Shown: positions 45,436 to 55,332, counted from the stretch's first letter. The stretch: DNA of 64,000 bases from Vibrio nitrifigilis (GCF_015686695.1 NZ_JADPMR010000001.1:1178001-1242000); one strand, 5' to 3'. Notes: generated by a model not told the origin, from the letters alone. Made by a program: numbers and translations.

Positions 45436-47022
45436 ATGATTGACGTAGTTGATCTGTCGCGATTGCAGTTTGCATTAACAGCGATGTATCACTTCTTATT
45501 CGTACCTCTGACTCTAGGCATGACGTTCCTGCTTGCCATCATGGAGTCTTTGTACGTAATGACCGATAAACCTATCTATAAGGACATGGTAAAGTTCTGG
45601 GGTAAATTATTCGGTATTAACTTTGCCCTAGGTGTTTCTACCGGTTTAACCATGGAATTTGAATTTGGTACTAACTGGTCTTACTACTCTCACTATGTAG
45701 GTGATATCTTCGGTGCCCCGCTTGCGGTAGAAGCTTTAGTGGCCTTCTTCCTTGAGTCTACCTTTGTAGGTCTATTCTTCTTCGGGTGGGATCGACTATC
45801 TAAACGTCAACACTTAGTGGCGACTTGGTTAACCGCAATCGGTTCTAACTTCTCGGCACTTTGGATTCTTGTTGCAAACGGCTGGATGCAAAACCCAGTT
45901 GGCGCAGAATTCAACTATGAAAGTATGCGTATGGAAATGGTGAGCTTTGCCGAAGTGGTACTAAACCCAGTTGCTCAGGTGAAATTTGTTCACACTGTAG
46001 CAGCAGGTTACTGTACTGGTTCGATGTTCATTCTTGGTATCAGTGCATACTACCTATTGAAAGGCCGTGACATTGCATTCGCGCGTCGTTCATTTGCCGT
46101 TGCTGCTTCATTCGGTATTTGTGCAGTCGTTTCTGTAATGATGCTGGGTGATGAATCCGGTTACGAAATGGGTGCGGTACAGAAAACCAAACTTGCTGCG
46201 ATCGAAGGTGAATGGGAAACCCAACCAGCACCAGCCGCGTGGACTCTGTTAGGTTTACCAAGTAATGAAGATGAAGAAACGCACTATGCCGTGCAAATTC
46301 CTTGGGCGCTAGGTATCATCGCAACTCGTTCTATTGATGAACAAGTTCCTGGCCTTCGTGATCTTCGCGCTCAACACGTTGATCGCATCCGTAATGGTAT
46401 GTACGCCTACGAACTTCTAGAAAAACTACGTTCTGGTACAAGTACTCCAGAAGATAAAGTAGATTTCGAAAAAGTGAAAGGTGACTTGGGCTATGGTCTG
46501 CTTCTTAAACGTTACACAAACAACGTAACAGATGCGACTGAAGCACAGATCCAAAAAGCAGCGGATGATTCAATTCCTGAAGTTTGGCCGCTATTCTACT
46601 CATTCCGTATCATGGTTGCATGTGGTGTGGCAATGTTCTTAATCTTTGGCTTGTCATTTATTCAAACTTGCCGTAACAAGATTCAACAACACCCACTACT
46701 ACTTAAAGCTGCACTTATTGGTATTCCACTACCATGGATTGCAGTTGAAACAGGTTGGTTCGTTGCAGAATATGGTCGTCAACCATGGGCTGTAGGTGAA
46801 ATCTTACCGACTAACGTAGCTGCTTCAGCATTGAGTATGGGTAATCTAATTACATCGTTAATCATTATCTTAGCGTTGTACACCATCTTCCTAGTGGTAG
46901 AGGTTTATCTAATGGTTAAATTTGGTCGTAAAGGTCCAAGTAGCCTACATACTGGTCGCTACCATTTCGAACAAAACGGTAACTCTGTTGAAGACAAAGT
47001 TAGCCGCCAAGTAGAAGCTTAA
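45436..47022 (+). CDS. cydA: cytochrome bd-I ubiquinol oxidase subunit I
   Basis: CydA (528 residues) carries the three haems of the high-oxygen-affinity terminal oxidase. The haem ligand H19 follows LTAMY, the conserved GRQPW motif is near 453-457, and the periplasmic Q-loop is long (the extended E. coli type). The ATG at 45436 has AAGGAG 6 bases upstream; 18 in-frame upstream codons are leader. cydB follows after 16 bases. Confidence 0.97.
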   Translation: MIDVVDLSRLQFALTAMYHFLFVPLTLGMTFLLAIMESLYVMTDKPIYKDMVKFWGKLFGINFALGVSTGLTMEFEFGTNWSYYSHYVGDIFGAPLAVEALVAFFLESTFVGLFFFGWDRLSKRQHLVATWLTAIGSNFSALWILVANGWMQNPVGAEFNYESMRMEMVSFAEVVLNPVAQVKFVHTVAAGYCTGSMFILGISAYYLLKGRDIAFARRSFAVAASFGICAVVSVMMLGDESGYEMGAVQKTKLAAIEGEWETQPAPAAWTLLGLPSNEDEETHYAVQIPWALGIIATRSIDEQVPGLRDLRAQHVDRIRNGMYAYELLEKLRSGTSTPEDKVDFEKVKGDLGYGLLLKRYTNNVTDATEAQIQKAADDSIPEVWPLFYSFRIMVACGVAMFLIFGLSFIQTCRNKIQQHPLLLKAALIGIPLPWIAVETGWFVAEYGRQPWAVGEILPTNVAASALSMGNLITSLIIILALYTIFLVVEVYLMVKFGRKGPSSLHTGRYHFEQNGNSVEDKVSRQVEA

Positions 47023-47038
47023 GCGAGGAGACACGATA

Positions 47039-48175
47039 ATGTTTGATTACGAAGTCCTACGATTTATCTGGTGGGTACTGATCGGCGTACTATTTGTTGG
47101 TTACGCGGTCGCAGAAGGTTTCGACATGGGTGTTGGTGCGTTAGTTCCATTTATTGGTAAAACGAACACTGAACGCCGTATGATGATTAACACCATTGCT
47201 CCTCACTGGGATGGTAACCAAGTTTGGCTTATCACTGCTGGTGGTGCGCTGTTTGCTGCATGGCCAATGGTCTATGCATCATCATTCTCTGGTTTCTACA
47301 TCGGTATGATTTTGGTGCTAGCTTCTTTATGGCTACGTCCACTATGTCTTGAATACCGTATCAAAATTGATGATCCAAGATGGCGTAACGCAATGGACAT
47401 CGGTTTGGCAATTAACGGTATCGTTATTCCACTGATTATCGGTGTTGCATTTGGTAACCTTCTACAAGGTGTACCTCTAAGCGTAAACGAATTCTTACAA
47501 GTTCGTTACGAAGGTGGTTTCTTTGGGCTACTTAACCCATTTGGTATCGTGTCTGGCCTAGTTTGTGTCATCATGGTTCAAATGCAAGGTTCTGCATGGC
47601 TACAAATGAAAGCATCAGAAGAAGTCTATGACCGTGCGCGTTCTGTAACGCAAATCACTGGTGTTATCGTTGCTGTACTGATGGTAATTGCAGGTATCTG
47701 GGTTCAAAACATTGACGGATTTGTTGTAAAAAGTGTTATTGATGGCCACGCTTCATCTAACCCACTGAACAAAGAAGTGGTTCGTGAAACGGGTGCTTGG
47801 ATGTACAACTTCGGCAAATACCCAGCAATGTGGATTGCTCCAGTACTTGCTGTTGTAATGCCGCTTCTTGCTGCACTGTTCTCTCGTGCGAAAAAAGGTG
47901 GTTTTGCATTCGTATCTTCTAGCTTAGGTTTGGCTGGTATCGTTCTTACTGCAGGCTTTGCTATGTTCCCATTCATCATGCCTTCAAGCGTAAATCCAAA
48001 CGTTAGCTTGACCATGTGGGACGCAACTTCAAGCCAATTGACTCTGACTGTAATGACATGTGTTGCGGCTGTGTTCGTGCCGATTATTCTGTGCTACACA
48101 GCATTTTGTTACTACAAAATGTACGGTCGTCTTACTAAAGAACATGTTGAAAATCCAAACAACGCAGGCTACTAA
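47039..48175 (+). CDS. cydB: cytochrome bd-I ubiquinol oxidase subunit II
   Basis: CydB (378 residues) is the haem-free partner of CydA, with eight or so transmembrane helices. The start YEVLRFIWWVLIGVLFVGYA and the FDMGVGAL motif near 28-35 are typical. AGGAG lies 9 bases before its ATG. It is followed after 12 bases by cydX. Confidence 0.97.
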   Translation: MFDYEVLRFIWWVLIGVLFVGYAVAEGFDMGVGALVPFIGKTNTERRMMINTIAPHWDGNQVWLITAGGALFAAWPMVYASSFSGFYIGMILVLASLWLRPLCLEYRIKIDDPRWRNAMDIGLAINGIVIPLIIGVAFGNLLQGVPLSVNEFLQVRYEGGFFGLLNPFGIVSGLVCVIMVQMQGSAWLQMKASEEVYDRARSVTQITGVIVAVLMVIAGIWVQNIDGFVVKSVIDGHASSNPLNKEVVRETGAWMYNFGKYPAMWIAPVLAVVMPLLAALFSRAKKGGFAFVSSSLGLAGIVLTAGFAMFPFIMPSSVNPNVSLTMWDATSSQLTLTVMTCVAAVFVPIILCYTAFCYYKMYGRLTKEHVENPNNAGY

Positions 48176-48187
48176 GGAGCATTTACT

Positions 48188-48295
48188 ATGTGGTATTTCG
48201 TATGGGTTCTAGGCCTACTACTTGCTTGTTCATTCGGTATTATCAACGCGCTTTGGTTAGAGCACCGCGATCAAATGGACAAAGACAGTGAATAA
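48188..48295 (+). CDS. cydX: cytochrome bd-I accessory subunit CydX
   Basis: A 35-residue gene read directly from the cydB-ybgE gap. MWYFVWVLGLLLACSFGI begins a single transmembrane helix, followed by the conserved short tail beginning NALWLEHRD. CydX binds CydA and is needed for a stable, active oxidase. It has TAAGGAG 8 bases upstream and overlaps ybgE by 8 bases. Confidence 0.95.
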   Translation: MWYFVWVLGLLLACSFGIINALWLEHRDQMDKDSE

Positions 48296-48593
48296 TTGGT
48301 CTGATACCGTTGCTAAATTGCATCAGCCACTCGATAAGGCTCTATTTAGAGCCTTATCACTGGTCCTTGCTTTTTATCACTTGGCTATGGTCATGTGGGA
48401 TTCAAAAGCATATTCAGAGAGTATCGGTGGTTTTAACCCCGTCATAGCCCCTCTGATGATTTGGTCATTATGTGCCAGTATGGTTTTCGGTATTGGTTTT
48501 AAACCAAAGCATTGGATTTGGCAGGTGGTATTCAGTCCATATTTTTCACTGATTATTCTTTTATATCTAACGTTTGTTAGGTTAGCTGGATAA
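48288..48593 (+). CDS. ybgE: Cyd operon protein YbgE
   Basis: YbgE (101 residues) is a small membrane protein always found after cydABX in this group, with helices near 26-46, 53-72 and 77-97. Its role is not known. It starts with GTG within the end of cydX, so it is translationally coupled. The cyd transcript ends at the hairpin 40 bases downstream. Confidence 0.88.
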   Translation: MNNWSDTVAKLHQPLDKALFRALSLVLAFYHLAMVMWDSKAYSESIGGFNPVIAPLMIWSLCASMVFGIGFKPKHWIWQVVFSPYFSLIILLYLTFVRLAG

Positions 48594-48635
48594 CTGTCAT
48601 CTTTCTGAAATAGAGTGATGATGAAATAACCAAGA

Positions 48636-48670
48636 TAGCGCTGTCTCTTTGAGGCAGCGCTAATTTTTTA
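48636..48670 (+). terminator. terminator of cydABX-ybgE
   Basis: A 12-bp stem TAGCGCTGTCTC/GAGGCAGCGCTA (one G-T pair) with a 3-base loop, then ATTTTTTAT. It separates the cyd and tol-pal operons. Confidence 0.9.
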
Positions 48671-48773
48671 TCAGGAGAAAGTGAAAAGTACCTTCTTCCC
48701 TTGTACTACAGGGCAGTAGATGCGTTATAGTAATCAGTCAGTTGTAATAATTTAGGGTTGGTATGCCAAAACT

Positions 48774-49181
48774 ATGAAGACTTTTGAATGGCCTGTTACG
48801 GTCTATTACGAAGATACCGACGCCGGTGGTGTGGTCTATCACTCCAATTATCTGAAATTTTTCGAACGTGCACGTACTGAAATGTTGCGCCAGATAGGCA
48901 TCAATCAACAATCACTTTTGAAACAACATATAGGATTTGTTGTCCGACATGTGGATATTGATTTTTTGAAGGGCGCTCGTCTTGACGAGCAATTGACAGT
49001 AAAGAGTTGTGTTTCGCAACTTAAAAAAGCTTCGCTAACATTCTGTCAAGAGCTGGTCAATCCTAAAGGCGACCTATTGTGTAAAGCAATAGTTAAGGTA
49101 GCATGTATTAACAATCAGAACATGAGGCCGATTGCTATGCCTCAATCAATGAGTATGGAGTTTACCTCTAGTGAGTGCTGA
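48774..49181 (+). CDS. ybgC: acyl-CoA thioesterase YbgC
   Basis: YbgC (135 residues) is a hot-dog-fold thioesterase of the 4-hydroxybenzoyl-CoA type, first gene of the tol-pal operon and linked to phospholipid synthesis. The catalytic loop EDTDAGGVVYHSNYL near 13-27 contains the conserved Asp16. The last 11 bases overlap the GTG start of tolQ. The ribosome site is weak. Confidence 0.93.
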   Translation: MKTFEWPVTVYYEDTDAGGVVYHSNYLKFFERARTEMLRQIGINQQSLLKQHIGFVVRHVDIDFLKGARLDEQLTVKSCVSQLKKASLTFCQELVNPKGDLLCKAIVKVACINNQNMRPIAMPQSMSMEFTSSEC

Positions 49182-49854
49182 TATTTCAATTCTAGATCTA
49201 TTCTTACAAGCCAGTTTCCTCGTTAAATTGGTCATGTTGTTGTTATTAGGCATGTCAATTTTGTCATGGACGATGATATTTCAACGCAGTAAAACACTAA
49301 CCAAAGCACAAAAAAGTGCAGAAGCATTCGAAGACAAGTTTTGGTCAGGTAAAGACCTGTCGGTCCTGTACCAAGACAGTAAAAAACGCAAAGATGAACT
49401 TTTCGGCACCGAAGAGATCTTTTACTGCGGATTTACTGAGTTTGCACGTTTACATAAATCTAATGCTGCTTCGCCAGATTTCATTATGGAAGGTACCAGC
49501 CGGGCAATGCGTGTAGCGGTGGGCCGTGAAGTAGAAGAGTTAGAAACAAGTCTGCCATTTTTAGCGACCGTTGGTTCGATTAGTCCATATATCGGTCTGT
49601 TCGGTACCGTGTGGGGTATTATGCATGCCTTTATCGCACTTGGCCAAGTCAAACAAGCAACACTGGCGATGGTCGCTCCCGGTATCGCAGAGGCGTTAGT
49701 TGCCACTGCTATGGGCTTATTTGCCGCTATACCTGCTGTTATCGCGTTTAACCGTTTAACTAACCGTGTCAGTAAACTAGAACATGGTTACGCAACATTT
49801 TCCGAAGAGTTTCATAGCATCTTACATCGTCAAGCAATGGCTGGTAGGGAATAA
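49171..49854 (+). CDS. tolQ: Tol-Pal proton channel subunit TolQ
   Basis: TolQ (227 residues) forms, with TolR, the proton-driven motor that energises TolA during outer-membrane constriction. It has an N-terminal helix (about 13-36) and two long helices near 130-155 and 165-195, the second being the AEALVATAMGLFAAIPAV channel helix. GTG start overlapping ybgC. Confidence 0.96.
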   Translation: MSADISILDLFLQASFLVKLVMLLLLGMSILSWTMIFQRSKTLTKAQKSAEAFEDKFWSGKDLSVLYQDSKKRKDELFGTEEIFYCGFTEFARLHKSNAASPDFIMEGTSRAMRVAVGREVEELETSLPFLATVGSISPYIGLFGTVWGIMHAFIALGQVKQATLAMVAPGIAEALVATAMGLFAAIPAVIAFNRLTNRVSKLEHGYATFSEEFHSILHRQAMAGRE

Positions 49855-49857
49855 TTT

Positions 49858-50304
49858 ATGGCAGGTTATCAACCGAAAAAACGGAAGATGACAGCTGAAA
49901 TCAACGTCGTTCCTTATATCGATGTCATGTTGGTTTTGTTGATTATCTTCATGGTGACATCACCTTTCGTGACTCAAGGGGTAGATGTTGACTTACCGAA
50001 AACCACCACCGCAAAACCTGCTTCTGAATTAGCTGGCGATAGCTCGAGTTTTATTATTGTTGAAATCAATAAAGAAGGTGGGTTGGGTATTAGCGTCAAT
50101 AACGAAGAAATGCAACGTGGAGTTTCGTTGCAAGACATCGTGGTTCGCATTAAAGCTGAACGCCAAATTAATCCCAATACCCCCGTCGCCGTCGGTGGAG
50201 ATAAAGCGACACCTTATGCCAACATTGTGATGGTTTTGGACCAGTTAAGTAAAGCTGGTATTCCTAAGGTGGGATTATTAACTGATATCAAAGACAACGA
50301 ATAG
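49858..50304 (+). CDS. tolR: Tol-Pal subunit TolR
   Basis: TolR (148 residues) has a short cytoplasmic start, one transmembrane helix (about 17-37) with the proton-path Asp in YIDVMLVLLIIFMV, and a periplasmic ExbD-like domain. It follows tolQ after 3 bases and precedes tolA by 14. Confidence 0.96.
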   Translation: MAGYQPKKRKMTAEINVVPYIDVMLVLLIIFMVTSPFVTQGVDVDLPKTTTAKPASELAGDSSSFIIVEINKEGGLGISVNNEEMQRGVSLQDIVVRIKAERQINPNTPVAVGGDKATPYANIVMVLDQLSKAGIPKVGLLTDIKDNE

Positions 50305-50318
50305 GCTTGTGACTGTTC

Positions 50319-51347
50319 ATGAAAGCGAAGAAACCGAACAAGAGCAATTTTAAAAAGCCTTTGGTGATATCTGTTGTTCTACATGTCATTTTGATTGCAG
50401 CCTTAATTTGGGGTTCTGATTTTAATATGGAAAAGCCGAAACCGTCTGGAAAAATGGTTGAAGCTGTGGTCATAGACCCCAATGTAATCAAACAACAAGC
50501 TCAGAAAATACGTAATGAACGTCAAGCTGCAGCTAAAAAAGAACAACAACGTTTGGATAAGCTGCGTCGCGAAAGCGAGCAGCTAGAGAAAAACCGCCAG
50601 GCTGAAGAAGAAAGGATACGTAAGCTCAAGGAACAGCAAGTGAAAGAGGCGAAGGCCGCTCGCGAAGCTGAAAAAGCGCGTCAACAGAAGGAGCAAGAAC
50701 AAAAAGCCGCCGCAGAAAAAGCGCGTCAAGAGCAAGAGCGTGCTGCTAAAGCCGAAGCGCAACGAAAAGCGCAAGAAGCAGCAGCGAAAAAGGCAGAGCA
50801 GCAGCGTATAGAACGCCAAAAAGCTGCAAAAGAGGCCGCAGCTCAAGCCCAACGTGAAAAAGAAGCTGCGGAAAAAGCGAAAGCAGAACGACTCGCTCGG
50901 GAAAAGGCAGCAAAAGAAGCAGCGGCGAAAGCAGCTGCTGAAAAAGAACGTTTACGTAAGTTGAAAGAGCAAAGCCAACAGCAACAGAAAGCGCTGGATG
51001 ATATTTTTAAAGGCTTAGAATCAGAATCAACAGAAAACAATTCAGCAAAGGCAAAGCACGTAGCCAGTGAATCAGAACGATGGGGGGCTATCTATACACA
51101 GCTGATCCAACAAAACTTAATCTTGGATGATAGTTTTAGAGGAAAGGAGTGTAAGGTGAACCTCAAATTGATACCGACGGGCACTGGCGCGATTGTTGGA
51201 AGTTTAAGCGTCGCGGGTGGGGATTCGCGTTTATGTCGAGCTACGAAAGCAGCAGTGGCAAAAATCGGGACATTCCCTTTACCTAAAAATGACGCAGCCG
51301 TCGTAGAAAAATTGAAAAATATCAACCTAACCGTTGCACCTGAGTAA
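50319..51347 (+). CDS. tolA: Tol-Pal envelope-spanning protein TolA
   Basis: TolA (342 residues) is anchored by one helix (about 14-33) and spans the periplasm through a long Ala/Lys/Glu/Gln-rich helix (about 60-235), ending in a globular domain that contacts TolB and Pal. The repeated EKARQ/AKEAAA-type units give strong base-composition bias and cause antisense open frames that are not genes. A conserved cysteine pair lies in the C-terminal domain (KECKVNL and SRLCRATK). Confidence 0.94.
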   Translation: MKAKKPNKSNFKKPLVISVVLHVILIAALIWGSDFNMEKPKPSGKMVEAVVIDPNVIKQQAQKIRNERQAAAKKEQQRLDKLRRESEQLEKNRQAEEERIRKLKEQQVKEAKAAREAEKARQQKEQEQKAAAEKARQEQERAAKAEAQRKAQEAAAKKAEQQRIERQKAAKEAAAQAQREKEAAEKAKAERLAREKAAKEAAAKAAAEKERLRKLKEQSQQQQKALDDIFKGLESESTENNSAKAKHVASESERWGAIYTQLIQQNLILDDSFRGKECKVNLKLIPTGTGAIVGSLSVAGGDSRLCRATKAAVAKIGTFPLPKNDAAVVEKLKNINLTVAPE

Positions 51348-51360
51348 AAAGGAAATGCTT

Positions 51361-52713
51361 GTGTTAAAGCGATTACTTCTAGGATGCTTACTCGTTATTG
51401 TAAGTAGTGTACAAATGGCCAATGCGGCTCTGGATCTTGTTATTACCGATGGTATTAACGCCGCTCGTCCAATCGCCATTATCCCTTTTAAATGGGAAGG
51501 TAAAACACCTTTACCTCAAGATGTCTCATCAGTCGTGGCATCTGATTTAATGCGAAGTGGTAAGTTTAGTCCGATTGCGACGGATAAAATGCCACAAACG
51601 CCATATAAAGATGAGGACATCAATTATCAAGCATGGACAAAGCTCGGTGTCGATTCGTTATTAACGGGAACGATCAAACAAGATTCTAACGGCCATTATG
51701 TCATTCATTATAAGTTGATTGATGTTGTGCGCGGCCAGTTAACTCATGGTCAAAGCAAAGCGTTAAGTAAAGATGGTCAATTAATCGTTTCAAAAGACCA
51801 TATTTTACTTAATAAAATTGCGACAGTACCTGCGCAACGTTTACGTGAATATGCACACCGTATTTCTGACTTAGTCTATGAAAAATTAACGGGTGAAAAA
51901 GGCGCGTTTCTAACACGTATTGCTTACGTGGTTGTTAATAATAAAGAAGCTTACCCATATCAGTTACGCGTAGCTGACTATGACGGTTACAACGAACGAT
52001 TAGTATTACGTTCTAAACAGCCATTGATGTCACCATCTTGGTCTCCTGATGGCAAAACATTAGCTTATGTCAGCTTCCAAAATGGCCGTGCTGAAATATA
52101 TATGATGAATATTTACACGGGTAAACGTGAAAAAGTGACCTCTTACCCTCGTCATAATGGTGCGCCTGAATTCTCACCAGATGGTAAAAAGTTAGCTTTA
52201 GTGTTATCTAAAACAGGCACGCTACAGGTTTACACATTAGACTTACAAAGTCGTAAATTGACACAGGTAACGCATGATCGAGCTAACAATACCGAACCAT
52301 TTTGGCTGCCTGATGGAAAATCGCTCATATTTACTTCTGATCGGGGTGGTAAACCACAGATTTATCAAGTAAATTTAAGTGATGGTTCGACCAAACGCCT
52401 CACATGGCAAGGTAGTCAAAACTTGGGTGGTCAGATTACGCCTGATGGACGTTACCTTGTAATGGTTAATCACAATAACCGAGGCTATCACTTGGCGAAG
52501 CAAGATTTGGAAACGGGAGCGGTGCAAATTCTGACGAAGACTTTGCTTGATGAGTCTCCAAGTATTGCGCCTAATGGTGCTATGGTTATTTACAGTTCTA
52601 TCTACCAAGGTAAAAACGTTTTATCGATGGTTTCGATAGACGGTAGATTTAAAGCGAGACTGCCAGCAACTAATGGGCGCGTAAGAGCTCCAGCTTGGTC
52701 ACCGTTTTTATAA
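51361..52713 (+). CDS. tolB: Tol-Pal periplasmic beta-propeller TolB
   Basis: TolB (450 residues) is the periplasmic partner of Pal and TolA. A signal peptide (ending VQMANA) is followed by an N-terminal domain and a six-blade propeller with repeated SPDGK/SPSWSPDGKTLAY motifs from about residue 220. GTG at 51361 is preferred, 7 bases after AAGGA; the in-frame ATG at 51355 directly follows that site, so the start is uncertain by two codons. Confidence 0.95.
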   Translation: MLKRLLLGCLLVIVSSVQMANAALDLVITDGINAARPIAIIPFKWEGKTPLPQDVSSVVASDLMRSGKFSPIATDKMPQTPYKDEDINYQAWTKLGVDSLLTGTIKQDSNGHYVIHYKLIDVVRGQLTHGQSKALSKDGQLIVSKDHILLNKIATVPAQRLREYAHRISDLVYEKLTGEKGAFLTRIAYVVVNNKEAYPYQLRVADYDGYNERLVLRSKQPLMSPSWSPDGKTLAYVSFQNGRAEIYMMNIYTGKREKVTSYPRHNGAPEFSPDGKKLALVLSKTGTLQVYTLDLQSRKLTQVTHDRANNTEPFWLPDGKSLIFTSDRGGKPQIYQVNLSDGSTKRLTWQGSQNLGGQITPDGRYLVMVNHNNRGYHLAKQDLETGAVQILTKTLLDESPSIAPNGAMVIYSSIYQGKNVLSMVSIDGRFKARLPATNGRVRAPAWSPFL

Positions 52714-52745
52714 GCACAAACTTTTCAATAGTAAGGAAAAATAAG

Positions 52746-53297
52746 ATGCAACTGAATAAGGTTCTTAAAGGGCTACTTATCGCGCTACCAGTACTAGCAA
52801 TGACAGCATGTAGTTCAAGTGACGATGCTGCAAACGCTTCTGGCTCTACTGAAACTAATCAGCAACAGCAAGCGACAACAACAACGGATACAACAGACAA
52901 CACTGTTGCTACTCCAATGGACGAAGGTAATGCATCAGTTTCTGAACAAGAAGCTAAAGAACAAGCTCTTCGTGAAAACCAAACTGTTTACTTTGCGTTT
53001 GATAATGCAACCATCTCTAGTGATTACGAAGATATGTTAGCGGCTCATGCTTCTTACCTAAGCAAAAACCCTAACTTGAAAGTGACTATCGAAGGTTACA
53101 CTGACGAACGCGGTACTCCAGAGTACAACATCGCGCTTGGCGAACGTCGTGCTAAAGCAGTAGAAAAATACCTTGAAGCGCTAGGCGTAGAAGCTAGCCA
53201 AGTTTCTATTGTTAGCTACGGTGAAGAAAAACCTCTAGTATTTGGTCAAACTGAACAAGCGTACGCGAAAAACCGTCGTGCAGTTCTCGTTTACTAA
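52746..53297 (+). CDS. pal: peptidoglycan-associated lipoprotein Pal
   Basis: Pal (183 residues) is an outer-membrane lipoprotein that binds peptidoglycan and links it to Tol. The lipobox LAMTAC ends the signal peptide (Cys22). A Thr/Gln-rich linker leads to the OmpA-like domain (about 80-183) with the meso-DAP-binding GYTDERGTPEYN and LGERRAKAV motifs. The ATG at 52746 has AAGGA upstream; 17 in-frame codons before it overlap tolB and are not used. Confidence 0.96.
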   Translation: MQLNKVLKGLLIALPVLAMTACSSSDDAANASGSTETNQQQQATTTTDTTDNTVATPMDEGNASVSEQEAKEQALRENQTVYFAFDNATISSDYEDMLAAHASYLSKNPNLKVTIEGYTDERGTPEYNIALGERRAKAVEKYLEALGVEASQVSIVSYGEEKPLVFGQTEQAYAKNRRAVLVY

Positions 53298-53312
53298 TAG
53301 AGGATGAACCTC

Positions 53313-54095
53313 ATGTTCAGTAACTTAAAGCGCGTTGTTACGCTTACGTTACTGGCGAGTGCAGCGAGCCAAGTGTTCGCTGCACCAGCTCCAGTATCAG
53401 ATATTGGCAATAATAGCTCCAGCGCAAACACAGTCAGTGCTAGCTCGAGTCAAGCTCCCGAAGGGGATGTACAGCGTCTTGAACGCTTGCTACAGGCCCG
53501 CAGTCGCATGCAACTGCAGATGCAACAGCAGTTGGATGAAATGTCTCAAGAAATTCGTAACTTACGTGGTCAGATTGAAAAAAATAGTTATGACATGCAG
53601 CAGATGGTAAAACGTCAGCGTGAACTATTTGTGGAACTTGACCATGTTCGTAGCACTATGAAATCAGCAGAGCCTTCAACGGATTCGTCCGCATCTGCCG
53701 ATGACGACCAAGGCACCTATTCAAGTAATGCTGATGAACAAACAGCGTACCAAAACGCGGTCGATTTGATTCTTAAAAAGCGTGATTATTCAGGGGCGAT
53801 TGCAGCGTTTGAAAAGTTTGAGAAAGATTTTCCTAAATCAGTCTACACGCCAAATAGCCACTATTGGTTAGGCCAGCTTTTCTTTGCTAAGAAACAAGAT
53901 GTCGATGCTGCAAAAAATTTCGCTGCTGTGCTCGCGTTTGATAAATCGAATAAACGTGCCGATGCAATGGTAAAACTGGGTGATATTGCTGCTCGTAATA
54001 ACAATGCTGCTCAGGCGAAAAAATATTATCAACAAGTTGTCGATGAGTATCCAAATAGCTCTTCTGCTGAAGTCGCTAAAGCGCATTTGAAATAA
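53313..54095 (+). CDS. cpoB: cell division coordinator CpoB (YbgF)
   Basis: CpoB (260 residues) coordinates peptidoglycan synthesis by PBP1B with Tol-driven constriction. A signal peptide (ending QVFA), a coiled coil (about 45-105, trimerisation) and C-terminal TPR repeats (about 140-260, YQNAVDLILKKRDYSGAI...) are seen. The second ATG (53313) is spaced from GAGG; the first (53304) abuts it. It is the last gene of the operon. Confidence 0.94.
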   Translation: MFSNLKRVVTLTLLASAASQVFAAPAPVSDIGNNSSSANTVSASSSQAPEGDVQRLERLLQARSRMQLQMQQQLDEMSQEIRNLRGQIEKNSYDMQQMVKRQRELFVELDHVRSTMKSAEPSTDSSASADDDQGTYSSNADEQTAYQNAVDLILKKRDYSGAIAAFEKFEKDFPKSVYTPNSHYWLGQLFFAKKQDVDAAKNFAAVLAFDKSNKRADAMVKLGDIAARNNNAAQAKKYYQQVVDEYPNSSSAEVAKAHLK

Positions 54096-54118
54096 AATAC
54101 ACCTTGTTGGTCTCTGTT

Positions 54119-54148
54119 TAAAAGAGTAGCTATTCGCTGCTCTTTTTT
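54119..54148 (+). terminator. terminator of the tol-pal operon
   Basis: AAAAGAGTAGC/GCTGCTCTTTT pairs with one mismatch around a TATTC loop and ends in TTTTTTGTTTTT, 24 bases past cpoB. Confidence 0.85.
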
Positions 54149-54282
54149 GTTTTTGTAAGCGTGAACCTATGGCTTGAACTGACGAACCTATCATTTATCG
54201 TATTTATTTTTAAGCAAACTTTGATTCACTTAGCAACTGTCATACACTACCCGAACGTTTGGATATTGCGTGAGCAAGAGCA

Positions 54283-55332
54283 ATGAGCCATATACTGGAT
54301 AAAATAGAGACTGTATACCCATTTCCACCTAAGCCTGCGGCATTGAGCGATCAAGAAAAACAACAATACATCGCGTCAATCAAGCATAAGCTTCATGAAA
54401 AAGACGCGGTACTCATCGCGCATTATTACACTGATCCTGAGATACAAGCTTTAGCAGAGGAAACTGGCGGATTTGTCGGTGACTCCCTTGAAATGGCTAA
54501 GTTTGGTAATCGTCACCCCGCGTCAACGTTAGTCATCGCTGGCGTTCGTTTTATGGGAGAATCAGCGAAAATCCTGACTCCCGAAAAACGCATTCTTATG
54601 CCGACGCTAGAAGCCGAGTGCTCGTTAGATCTTGGTTGTCCTGAGGCTGAGTTCACGGCATTTTGTGATGCTCATCCTGATCACACAGTGGTTGTCTATG
54701 CGAATACATCGGCGGCAGTCAAAGCCCGCGCCGACTGGGTAGTAACATCAAGTATCGCTCTAGAAATTGTTGAGCATCTTGATAGTGAAGGCGCGAAAAT
54801 AATATGGGGGCCTGATCGCCATCTAGGTTCTTACATCGCCAAACAAACGGGAGCCGATATGCTGCTGTGGAATGGTGAATGTATTGTGCATGATGAATTT
54901 TCAGCCGATGCATTACGTAAGATGAAAGCGCTTTACCCAGCCGCAGCTATCCTAGTTCACCCAGAATCGCCAGCTAGCGTTGTTGAATTGGCTGATGCTG
55001 TCGGCTCAACCAGCCAACTAATTAAAGCAGCTAAGTCGTTACCCAACCAGCAAATGATTGTCGCAACAGATAAGGGCATCTTTTACAAGATGCAGCAGTT
55101 AGTTCCAGAAAAGGAACTTATTGAAGCGCCAACGGCAGGGGCAGGGGCAACATGCCGCAGTTGTGCTCATTGTCCGTGGATGGCGATGAATGGATTGCAA
55201 GCGATTGAAAGTGCCTTGTGCGAAGATGTTCAGCATCATGAAATCTTCGTCGATGAAGCAGTACGAGTGAAATCTCTCATTCCATTGAACAGAATGTTAA
55301 ATTTCGCCGAGCAACTAGCAAATCAAAAATAA
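54283..55332 (+). CDS. nadA: quinolinate synthase A
   Basis: NadA (349 residues) condenses iminoaspartate with dihydroxyacetone phosphate to quinolinate in NAD synthesis, using a [4Fe-4S] cluster. Cluster-region cysteines are in LEAECSLDLGC (about 112), NGEC near 199 and the CRSCAHCPWM motif near 290. It follows tol-pal as in many gamma-proteobacteria but has its own start region and terminator. Confidence 0.95.
   Translation: MSHILDKIETVYPFPPKPAALSDQEKQQYIASIKHKLHEKDAVLIAHYYTDPEIQALAEETGGFVGDSLEMAKFGNRHPASTLVIAGVRFMGESAKILTPEKRILMPTLEAECSLDLGCPEAEFTAFCDAHPDHTVVVYANTSAAVKARADWVVTSSIALEIVEHLDSEGAKIIWGPDRHLGSYIAKQTGADMLLWNGECIVHDEFSADALRKMKALYPAAAILVHPESPASVVELADAVGSTSQLIKAAKSLPNQQMIVATDKGIFYKMQQLVPEKELIEAPTAGAGATCRSCAHCPWMAMNGLQAIESALCEDVQHHEIFVDEAVRVKSLIPLNRMLNFAEQLANQK

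Noticed and set aside
50583..51040. Antisense open frames, Phe/Leu/Ala-rich, opposite tolA
   Set aside because: They are caused by the biased Ala/Lys/Glu codons of the TolA helical domain; no ribosome site or family resemblance.
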